Assembly (NCBI GenBank): GCA_023428205.1
Contig: JAEYZB010000136.1
Coordinates: 1-12,958 of the forward strand
Source: Bacteroidota bacterium
Lineage (GTDB): Bacteria > Bacteroidota > Bacteroidia > Chitinophagales > LD1
Length of the DNA stretch: 12,958 bases
Direction of reading: 5' to 3'
Below, piece by piece: positions 6,648-12,958 of this stretch (positions within the stretch are counted from its first letter, which is position 1; each line of letters opens with the position of its first letter). The translations under genes were made by a program, and so were the position numbers. The notes beneath the pieces were generated by a model that saw only the letters and a program-made list of their open reading frames with translations, was not told where the DNA came from and searched no databases.

Positions 6648-8851
6648 TTCCCTAGTTCACTTAGAAACTTAAGATGAATAAGCTGTAAGTCTTCTATTTC
6701 CACATCTTCGTTTTTGAATTCTTGGTATGCGTTATCCATAGAGCCCTTTTCGTCAGTGCGGAAAAAATCGTAAATATCATTCACTAAATCTTCATCTAAT
6801 TTATCATTGAGATAGTAATCTATGTTCAACTTTGTTCCCGAATGAACAATGCTTTCCAGCTCTTTTATTAGTCCCGGCATATTTGTGTCGAGCGAACGAG
6901 CCAAATCTTCCAGCCCAATTTTTTTGTCAATTGCCTGAATGATTTTTATTTTTTCGCCTGCACGATTGGCAACAGATTTTACTACAAAATCTTGAGGACG
7001 CTCAATGTCATTTTCTTCTACATACTCTTTAATCGCGGCAATGAACTTTTTCCCGTAGCGATCGGCCTTGCCTTTGCTGACGCCACCGATATGTGTCAGT
7101 TCTTCTAACGTAATCGGATACTTCGTTGCCATTTCTTCCAAGGATGTTTCTTGGAAAATAACATAAGGGGGCAATCTAAGTGCATCTCCTTCTTTTTTGC
7201 ATAAGTCTTTCAGTATTCTGAATAATTGAGGGTCGACCGTAGAGCGTGTTTCCACGGCATCTTCCACGACATAGTCAGCAGAGTTTTCTTCGTAATTGTG
7301 GTTTAGTGCGACTTCAATAGGGTATGGTTTAGCTACAAATTTTTTGCTTTCCGCATTCAGTTTCAGCGTGCCATACTGTTCTATGTCTTTATCAATCAAG
7401 CCTACCATCATTGCATTGCGCAATACAGAGTTCCAATATTGCTCATCGTGCTCTTCTCCTTTGCCAAACAGCGATAATTTTTCGTACCCGAAGTCAGCTA
7501 TTTCTTTCACTTTTTTGCCGATAAGGAATTTCACTACGTAAGGCAAATCGTGATTTTCTTTTAGTTGTGCGATAGCTTGAATTGCTAATTTAGTGTTATC
7601 TGTAACTTCAATTTTTTGTTTCGGATGGCGGCAGTTATCGCACATTCCATGACAATCACCTTGGTCGTAATGTTCACCAAAATAATGTAGCACAAATTTC
7701 CTTCTGCATTCTGCAGACTCAACGTAAGCAACGGTTTCATTGATAAGTTGTAGTCCGCGCTCGCGTTCGGCAACGGTTTTGTCGCGCAAGAGTTTTTCCA
7801 GTTTTACAATATCATTGTAACTAAAATAGGTAATGCATTCGCCTTCTAAGCCGTCACGTCCTGCTCGCCCGGTTTCTTGATAATAATTTTCAAGTGACTT
7901 TGGAATGTCGTAGTGAATGATAAAGCGAATATCGGGTTTGTCAATCCCCATTCCGAAAGCGATGGTTGCTACAATTACTTCCGCATTTTCCATCAAAAAC
8001 GCATCTTGAATTCCTGAGCGAATTTTAGTGTCTATTCCTGCATGATATGCTACTGCGCGAATGCCGTTCACTTTCAGCATTTTTGCTAAATCATCAGCCG
8101 TTTTGCGATTCGTTACATAAATAATTCCTGATTTGTTCGGCTTCCCTTTTATGTATTGTAAAATATTTCGAATCGTTTGTTGTTGTGTTTTCTTTGGGCG
8201 AATCTCGTAAAATAAATTGCTGCGATTGAATGAAGAAATAAAAATATTCGGCTCTCGAAGTTGTAGCGTTTTCACAATATCCGATTGCACTTTTGGTGTG
8301 GCTGTTGCGGTAAGTGCCATAATCGGAAAATCCTGATTAATCACCTCTACAATCTCCCGAATTCTGCGGTACTCTGGGCGAAAATCGTGTCCCCACTCTG
8401 AAATACAGTGTGCTTCATCTACTGCAACAAATGACACTTTTACCTCTTTGAAAATATCTACCGTTTCGGGTTTTGTGAGTGTTTCGGGAGCAACGTAAAG
8501 CAGTTTAGTTCTGCCTGATTTAATGTCTTTAATTACGCGAGTTTTTTCTGTTTTGTTCAGTGATGAATTTAGAAAGTGTGCAATGTCATCACTTGATGAA
8601 TGATTGCGAATTAAGTCCACTTGATTTTTCATCAGCGCAATCAATGGAGAAATGATAATTGCCACACCTTCGCTCATTAATGCCGGCAACTGATAACAAA
8701 GAGATTTGCCGCCACCTGTTGGCATTATCACAAAAGTGTCACGCCCTGAAAGTAACGACTGTACTATATCTTCTTGCTTTCCTTTAAACTTATCGAAGCC
8801 AAAATATTCTTTTAGGGCTTCCTTTAAATGACTTGTGCTGACTGCTTCCAT
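6644..8851 (-). CDS. recQ: ATP-dependent DNA helicase RecQ
   Basis: This 735-residue 3'-5' DNA helicase acts in recombination and replication-fork repair. Domains in order: the helicase core has Walker A PTGGGKS (44-50), DEAH (145-148), TATAT (181-185) and the QETGRAGRDG arginine-finger region (325-334). The RecQ zinc module has Cys382, Cys400, Cys404 and Cys407. A winged-helix RQC domain covers about 415-520. An HRDC domain covers about 538-612. A C-terminal extension of about 120 residues (612-735) includes a helix-turn-helix-like segment near 635-695. E. coli RecQ is about 610 residues, so the tail is the main difference; long forms are, to my knowledge, common in Bacteroidota. The ATG at 8851 gives the usual short N-terminus. 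The gene follows tpiA by 82 bases and may be partly co-transcribed with it, since no terminator is seen between them. Confidence 0.97.
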   Translation of the reverse strand: MEAVSTSHLKEALKEYFGFDKFKGKQEDIVQSLLSGRDTFVIMPTGGGKSLCYQLPALMSEGVAIIISPLIALMKNQVDLIRNHSSSDDIAHFLNSSLNKTEKTRVIKDIKSGRTKLLYVAPETLTKPETVDIFKEVKVSFVAVDEAHCISEWGHDFRPEYRRIREIVEVINQDFPIMALTATATPKVQSDIVKTLQLREPNIFISSFNRSNLFYEIRPKKTQQQTIRNILQYIKGKPNKSGIIYVTNRKTADDLAKMLKVNGIRAVAYHAGIDTKIRSGIQDAFLMENAEVIVATIAFGMGIDKPDIRFIIHYDIPKSLENYYQETGRAGRDGLEGECITYFSYNDIVKLEKLLRDKTVAERERGLQLINETVAYVESAECRRKFVLHYFGEHYDQGDCHGMCDNCRHPKQKIEVTDNTKLAIQAIAQLKENHDLPYVVKFLIGKKVKEIADFGYEKLSLFGKGEEHDEQYWNSVLRNAMMVGLIDKDIEQYGTLKLNAESKKFVAKPYPIEVALNHNYEENSADYVVEDAVETRSTVDPQLFRILKDLCKKEGDALRLPPYVIFQETSLEEMATKYPITLEELTHIGGVSKGKADRYGKKFIAAIKEYVEENDIERPQDFVVKSVANRAGEKIKIIQAIDKKIGLEDLARSLDTNMPGLIKELESIVHSGTKLNIDYYLNDKLDEDLVNDIYDFFRTDEKGSMDNAYQEFKNEDVEIEDLQLIHLKFLSELGN

Positions 8852-8933
8852 AATTCAAAAATTAACGTTGGGTTTGATTTATCGCCACAGCGATTTCGCA
8901 CCGTCAAGATACAATTTTTTTTGAACGGGAAAG

Positions 8934-9692
8934 TCAATTATGAATTATTTGAATAAACTCCTCAACTTTAAGAGAGGCGCTTCCAACTAAGCCTCCATCT
9001 ACATCGGACAGTGCAAATAATTCGGCAGCATTAGATGCGTTTACGCTGCCGCCATATAGTATGCTTGCTGCATTTGCAATCTTTTCAGAATAATTTTTTG
9101 CGATGCTTTGGCGAATAAAATGATGCATCTCTTGTGCTTGTTCGGGCTTAGCGGTGCAGCCTGTTCCAATTGCCCAAATGGGTTCGTAAGCGATAATGAT
9201 TTTTTGAAAATCTGTTTCTGATAAGTGGAATAAACTTTCTTTTAATTGTGATAGAACAAAGCTATTCTGTTCATCACGCTCCCGAATTTCTTTTGCTTCC
9301 CCACAGCAGAAAACAGGCGTTAGGCCGTTGGCTAATGCAATGTTTATTTTTTGCTTGACAACATCGTTGGTTTCGTGATAAAAAATTCTTCGTTCGCTGT
9401 GTCCGATTAAAACCTTTTTCACCCCAATAGAAGAAAGCATTCCCGCAGAAACTTCGCCCGTGAACGCTCCATTTTCTTTATCACAACAGTTTTGGGCAGC
9501 GACTTCTATTTTTGTTTCACGCAACACGTTTTGCAATTCTGAAATGTGCAGAAATGTTGGGGCAATAACTATTTCTGTCGAAGTATGAAGGGTTGCCTGC
9601 AATAACTCCTTTGCCAATAGAACTCCTTGTGCTACGGTCAAATTCATCTTCCAATTCGCTATTACTATTTTTTTTCGCACGCTTATTTCCAT
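8934..9692 (-). CDS. tpiA: triosephosphate isomerase
   Basis: This glycolytic/gluconeogenic TIM-barrel enzyme interconverts dihydroxyacetone phosphate and glyceraldehyde 3-phosphate. It is 252 residues long from the ATG at 9692. Catalytic residues are visible: Asn13 and Lys15 in ANWKMN, His98 in IGHSERR, and Glu170 in YEPIWAIGTG. The phosphate-binding ILYGGSV (211-217) and DGGLVG (232-237) follow. The start is ambiguous. The ATG at 9692 overlaps the end of gldD by 10 bases, while a GTG at 9680 lies 2 bases past the gldD stop and gives the more usual N-terminus RKKIVIANWKMN. Either way translation is probably coupled to gldD. Pairing with gldD appears to be positional rather than metabolic. 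Confidence 0.96.
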   Translation of the reverse strand: MEISVRKKIVIANWKMNLTVAQGVLLAKELLQATLHTSTEIVIAPTFLHISELQNVLRETKIEVAAQNCCDKENGAFTGEVSAGMLSSIGVKKVLIGHSERRIFYHETNDVVKQKINIALANGLTPVFCCGEAKEIRERDEQNSFVLSQLKESLFHLSETDFQKIIIAYEPIWAIGTGCTAKPEQAQEMHHFIRQSIAKNYSEKIANAASILYGGSVNASNAAELFALSDVDGGLVGSASLKVEEFIQIIHN

Positions 9693-10294
9693 TTGAAAGT
9701 TTCCAAAAAGCGGTCCAAGTCCGCACGAACAAATGCAATCACAGGAGCCATGCTGTCTGTGTTCGGTTCATTATTAAAGTAAAGTGCTCCGCGAATAAAA
9801 TGGTGTGTCGTGTCGGTCAAAAAAAACTGAATGTTAGAGGCCGCGTCTCCACCCACGTTGTATAAGATTCCTCCCACACCATTTTTATTTTCAATGAGAA
9901 TTTCATCAATATAGTTTGCTTTTTTCGCATGTTTGAAGGAAAGAGTATGAGCATCTTCTACCAATTTCGCTAAATTATTTTTTGCCGAAATTTCTTTATA
10001 TGTCAGATTGATGGTGCCATTAAAGTCGCCAAATTCTACATTTAGCCAACAAGGGTTTTCTATATTGCCTGAAGAATCATTTATAACTTTTGCGTAAACC
10101 GGCTTTTCAAACTCAAACGGACAGTTAGGAGAGACATACAATTCATATTTTTTTTCGGGATAAATCACCCGAGGAAAAGCTTTTGGCTTGGGCGAAAATT
10201 CTCCGTGGCAGGCAGAAAGCAAAAGGAGTGAAAATAATGCCAATACTGCTGCATTTTTGGAGAGGCAAGAATTATTTTTTTGTGACATTTTCAT
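9683..10294 (-). CDS. gldD: gliding motility / T9SS-associated lipoprotein GldD
   Basis: The product has 203 residues from the ATG at 10294. A signal peptide ends in a lipobox, LLSAC, with the lipidated Cys29 followed by His-Gly. The mature part matches the GldD pattern: PRVIYPEKKYELY, CPFEFEKPVYA, CWLNVEFGDFNGTINLTYK, GGDAASNIQFFLTDTTHHF, RGALYFNNEPNTDSMAPVI and a terminal ETFKWK. GldD is required for gliding and is linked to type IX secretion in Flavobacterium; its biochemical role is unknown. Two more starts exist: an ATG at 10288 (two residues shorter) and an in-frame TTG at 10309. The usual partner gldE is not adjacent. The downstream gene is tpiA, overlapping by 10 bases. The gene diverges from grpE. 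Confidence 0.93.
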   Translation of the reverse strand: MKMSQKNNSCLSKNAAVLALFSLLLLSACHGEFSPKPKAFPRVIYPEKKYELYVSPNCPFEFEKPVYAKVINDSSGNIENPCWLNVEFGDFNGTINLTYKEISAKNNLAKLVEDAHTLSFKHAKKANYIDEILIENKNGVGGILYNVGGDAASNIQFFLTDTTHHFIRGALYFNNEPNTDSMAPVIAFVRADLDRFLETFKWK

Positions 10295-10467
10295 ATAAAG
10301 GAAGCACAAGATATATTTTCTTTGGAATTTAAGGGCTTAGACCATTCGAGTAATGCTCTGTTTCTCAATCGTGCTCATTTTTTTGCCTCATTTGCCCGCT
10401 GTCTGCCAAATTGTCCAAATGCGTTATGTGGCAAAGATTTTGATTAGTCTTTAGAAAATCGAAAAGT
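10295..10467. promoter_or_regulatory. divergent gldD / grpE intergenic region
   Basis: These 173 bases must hold the promoters of both divergent units. No full TAnnTTTG box is seen in either direction. The nearest for grpE is AGATTTTG at 10435-10442, with a TTG 21 bases upstream at 10411-10413, two bases off consensus. No CIRCE inverted repeat is present, so HrcA control of grpE-dnaJ is not indicated. Confidence 0.4.
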
Positions 10468-11034
10468 ATGGAGGAAAGGGAAGAAAATGTGAATAATCAA
10501 CCAAGCGAAACAACAGACGCTGCCGGACAAAACGAAACTTCGACTACTGAATCTGAAACGCTTGATCCGCGCGACACGGAGATTGCAGAATTGAAAGCGC
10601 AATTGGAAGAACAGAAAGATAAGTATTTACGTCTTTTTGCGGATTTTGATAACTTCAAAAAACGCAATGCTAAGGAGCGTTTGGAATTGATACAAACGGC
10701 TAGCAAAGATGTTGTGTTGGGACTGCTGCCTGTTTTGGATGATTTTGAACGCGCCATAAAAGCCACGGACGTTGTGACAGATGCTGTTGCAGTGAAAGAG
10801 GGTGTGATTTTGATTTACAACAAATTGATGAAAGCACTGGAGGCAAAAGGAGTGAAGGTATTAGACTCCAAAGGACTCGTATTTAATGTGGAACAACACG
10901 AAGCCATTACTGAAATTCCTGCGCCAACAGCTGATTTGGAAGGCAAAGTGATAGATGAAGTGGAGCGCGGATATTATTTGAATGACAAACTGATTCGTTT
11001 TGCGAAAGTAGTTGTTGGTAAAAAAGCAGAATAA
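10468..11034 (+). CDS. grpE: nucleotide exchange factor GrpE
   Basis: This 188-residue cytoplasmic co-chaperone triggers ADP release from DnaK. Residues 1-35 are acidic and low-complexity, rich in Glu, Thr, Asn and Ser. A long coiled-coil helix covers about 36-80 ([26 protein letters not shown]). Residues about 85-186 form the helical and beta-domain part, including [15 protein letters not shown] and the C-terminal signature [23 protein letters not shown]. Length and order are normal for the family. dnaJ follows after 5 bases in an operon; dnaK is not in the window. Under heat stress this unit refolds proteins together with DnaK. The promoter is not clear. Confidence 0.96.
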   Translation: MEEREENVNNQPSETTDAAGQNETSTTESETLDPRDTEIAELKAQLEEQKDKYLRLFADFDNFKKRNAKERLELIQTASKDVVLGLLPVLDDFERAIKATDVVTDAVAVKEGVILIYNKLMKALEAKGVKVLDSKGLVFNVEQHEAITEIPAPTADLEGKVIDEVERGYYLNDKLIRFAKVVVGKKAE

Positions 11035-11039
11035 CGCAA

Positions 11040-12203
11040 ATGGCAAAAAGAGATTATTACGAAATATTGGGGGTGAGCAAAAGTGCGAGTGCGGAAGAAA
11101 TCAAAAAGGCGTACCGCAAAGTTGCGCTGAAATATCACCCGGACAGAAACCAAGGAGATAAAGCAGCCGAAGAAAAATTTAAGGAAGCCGCTGAGGCATA
11201 CGAAGTGTTGAGTGATGCGCAAAAAAAAGCGCGTTACGACCAATACGGACATGCGGCTGACAATATGGGCGGTCACGGAGGTGGTGGGCACTACACTAAT
11301 ATGGAAGATATCTTCCGTGATTTTGGCGATGTGTTTGGCGGAGGTGGATTTGGTGATTTTTTTGGTGGCGGTGGTTCTCGCGGTCGTGGAGGGCGAACAC
11401 AAGGCAAGCGCGGCAGCAATCTTCGTATAAAAGTGAAACTGAGTTTGCAAGAGGTGCTGAATGGCACGACTAAAAATATCAAGGTTAAAAAACAAATTAC
11501 GTGTGACACCTGTCACGGCAGTGGAGCGAAAGACAAAAATTCAGTAGGACGCTGTACGCACTGTGGCGGTGCGGGGGTGGTGCGAAAAGTTACGAATACT
11601 TTTTTGGGACAAATGCAAACCCAAACTACGTGTCCGTATTGTAACGGGTCCGGACAAACGATTACAAAAAAGTGCACAACGTGTAACGGCTTAGGCACGA
11701 CCTATGGCGAAGAATCTTTGTCCGTAAACATTCCTGCGGGCTTGCAAGACGGCATGCAAATGTCTATTGGAGGTAAAGGCAATGCGGGAGAACAAGGCGG
11801 GTCTGCGGGCGACTTGTTGATTCAAATAGAGGTCGAACAACATTCTGAATTAGATGTTGAGGGACAAAATGTAGTGTATCATTTGTTCCTAAATTTTGCT
11901 GATTTGGTTATGGGATGTTCTGTAGAGGTGCCAACCATAGAAGGGAAGGCGAAAATAAAAGTGCCGGCAGGAACGCAAGCAGGGAAAATTCTACGATTGG
12001 GAGGTAAGGGCTTGCCATTGGTAAACAATTATGGAAAGGGAGATCAGTTGATTATCGTGAACGTATACACCCCTAGCAATTTGTCTTCGGAAGAGAAAAA
12101 GCTGATTGAAAAAATGCAGGACTTACAAGGGTTTCAGCCAAAAGAAGGGCTGAAAACGGAGCGCGGTTTTTGGGATAAGATGAAAGATGCTTTTGGCGAA
12201 TAG
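11040..12203 (+). CDS. dnaJ: chaperone DnaJ (Hsp40)
   Basis: This full-length type I DnaJ of 387 residues delivers unfolded substrates to DnaK and stimulates its ATPase. The J domain (about 4-70) contains the HPD motif at 33-35. A Gly/Phe-rich linker covers about 75-122 and is notably long in Gly repeats ([22 protein letters not shown]). The zinc-finger domain has four CxxCxGxG repeats: Cys155/158, Cys172/175, Cys198/201 and Cys212/215. The peptide-binding C-terminal domains run from about 222 to 375. All hallmark residues are present. It sits 5 bases after grpE and ends 2 bases before the stop of a convergent membrane-protein gene, with no terminator visible between them. Confidence 0.98.
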   Translation: MAKRDYYEILGVSKSASAEEIKKAYRKVALKYHPDRNQGDKAAEEKFKEAAEAYEVLSDAQKKARYDQYGHAADNMGGHGGGGHYTNMEDIFRDFGDVFGGGGFGDFFGGGGSRGRGGRTQGKRGSNLRIKVKLSLQEVLNGTTKNIKVKKQITCDTCHGSGAKDKNSVGRCTHCGGAGVVRKVTNTFLGQMQTQTTCPYCNGSGQTITKKCTTCNGLGTTYGEESLSVNIPAGLQDGMQMSIGGKGNAGEQGGSAGDLLIQIEVEQHSELDVEGQNVVYHLFLNFADLVMGCSVEVPTIEGKAKIKVPAGTQAGKILRLGGKGLPLVNNYGKGDQLIIVNVYTPSNLSSEEKKLIEKMQDLQGFQPKEGLKTERGFWDKMKDAFGE

Positions 12204-12205
12204 TC

Positions 12206-12958
12206 TTACTTTCTCTGCAAAGATTGTCTTGCAAAAACAAAAAAATTATTCGAGAGGATATAAAGTAGAAAAAACGGATTAATACAGAAAATAATCATCG
12301 GGACGCTGATTGCCGTGAAAAAAATAGTCATGGTTAATAAGATTCCTATATGCATACACGTAAGTAAAATACCATAATAAAACGCCCATTTCCGATTAAT
12401 CAACATTAAGCCTGCAAAGGTTTCCAATAGTAATACAGATGCCATTAACCCTTGTGTTATGTGTCTGTGACTGGCAATAAGATTCGCAATAATTGCTCCT
12501 TTTTGGTGGTCAGCAATATCTCCATTTGTAACATAACGAAAATCGAATGTTTTTTGAATCGAAAGTGCAAAACTTTCCGTGTCTGCTATCCAATGTAATC
12601 CGGTATGATACCACTTGCTAATAGCCGCCAACGTATAAACAGCCGCTATGAATTGGATTGCAAATTGAATTCTGCTGTAATGTAAACGGCCGTCTTTATT
12701 GTTTTGATAGAAAGCATATGCAATCCACTGTCCCAAAAAACATAGCGACAGCAATCCCTCTCCTCCGAAAATTCCATTGGATTCCTTGACGGAAAAAATA
12801 AACATTCCGATGATAAATAGCAGCCCCGTGACCCAAATCATCTGCTTTTCAAAAAGATAAAAAATCAAGAGAGTTGCCCCTAAAACTTCAATCCCGAGTT
12901 TTACGACAGAAGATTGTAAAAAACGACTATCAATCAGTGCGTAAAGACCGGTCGGGTA
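12206..12958 (-). CDS. polytopic membrane protein, 5' end beyond the window (possibly HTTM-like)
   Basis: The last 250 residues of a membrane protein are visible; the gene is incomplete. An in-frame TTG at 12868 could be taken as the start, but the frame stays open without a stop to the window edge. The upstream extension (YPTGLYALIDSRF, then VVKLGIEVLGATLLIFYLF) adds a further plausible membrane segment. About seven hydrophobic segments can be drawn, with a charged stretch (WYHTGLHWIADTESFALSIQKTFDFRY) after the fourth. The ISKWYHTG...W...ESFALS pattern recalls HTTM/DoxX-like proteins, but this is only a resemblance, and I assign no function. It is convergent with dnaJ, 2 bases apart, and is transcribed from outside the window. 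Confidence 0.75.
   Translation of the reverse strand, partial: YPTGLYALIDSRFLQSSVVKLGIEVLGATLLIFYLFEKQMIWVTGLLFIIGMFIFSVKESNGIFGGEGLLSLCFLGQWIAYAFYQNNKDGRLHYSRIQFAIQFIAAVYTLAAISKWYHTGLHWIADTESFALSIQKTFDFRYVTNGDIADHQKGAIIANLIASHRHITQGLMASVLLLETFAGLMLINRKWAFYYGILLTCMHIGILLTMTIFFTAISVPMIIFCINPFFLLYILSNNFFVFARQSLQRK

Noticed and set aside
8881..8894. Hairpin ATCGC-CACA-GCGAT between tpiA and recQ as a terminator
   Set aside because: It has only a 5-bp stem and no T-tract on the minus strand, so it is not a convincing terminator.
8875..8908. E. coli-like promoter on the minus strand before recQ (TTGACG, 18 bases, GATAAA)
   Set aside because: The spacing fits sigma-70 of Proteobacteria, but Bacteroidota housekeeping promoters use TTG/TAnnTTTG. 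I treat it as chance.
10294..10309. TTG at 10309 as the start of gldD
   Set aside because: An ATG at 10294 gives a standard lipoprotein signal peptide length, and the extra residues add nothing.
10974..11516. 180-codon minus-strand open frame across the grpE/dnaJ junction
   Set aside because: It is antisense to the J-domain region of dnaJ. Its Thr/Phe/Val-rich composition is what a reverse-strand shadow gives.
1..12958. A mobile, defence or biosynthetic island
   Set aside because: No integrase, transposase, toxin-antitoxin pair, restriction gene, CRISPR array, direct-repeat boundary or tRNA was found. The genes are core housekeeping or standard Bacteroidota types.

Overview
The window is an ordinary, gene-dense stretch of a Bacteroidota chromosome. 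Four things point there: a secreted hydrolase with a type IX secretion (T9SS) C-terminal sorting domain, the gliding/secretion lipoprotein GldD, AT-rich leaders without Shine-Dalgarno sequences, and promoter-like boxes of the Bacteroidota form TAnnTTTG. I cannot name a genus. There are 13 protein genes, the last cut by the window edge. I see no tRNA, rRNA, CRISPR array, insertion sequence or phage gene. No stretch without a gene exceeds about 175 bases.

Layout. 1-890: dapA (lysine/diaminopimelate synthesis). 1056-3261: a SulP-family anion transporter followed 4 bases later by a beta-carbonic anhydrase, probably a two-gene bicarbonate uptake/CO2 hydration unit. 3269-4452 (minus): two response regulators 2 bases apart, an Rcp1-like single-domain receiver and a receiver-PAS protein, with no histidine kinase in view. 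4601-5782: a secreted alpha/beta hydrolase with a T9SS tail, ending in a strong terminator. 5886-6647: a Sco-type copper/thiol protein for cytochrome oxidase assembly. 6644-10294 (minus): gldD, tpiA, then recQ. 10468-12203: grpE-dnaJ. 12206-12958 (minus): a polytopic membrane protein whose reading frame runs off the right edge.

Working together. GldD belongs to the machinery family needed for T9SS/gliding, so the T9SS-tailed hydrolase is a plausible cargo of the same cell, although the two are not in one operon. SulP and carbonic anhydrase probably act on the same substrate pool. GrpE and DnaJ serve a DnaK encoded elsewhere. The remaining genes are housekeeping neighbours without a visible shared pathway.

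I found no convincing new multi-gene system. The items most worth a second look are non-coding: a perfect-period 11-bp triple repeat abutting the SulP start codon, repeats around the hydrolase promoter, and a sco promoter that seems to be embedded in the preceding terminator. The kinase-less receiver pair also deserves attention. All three convergent gene pairs have 3' ends nearly touching or overlapping, with no terminator between them.
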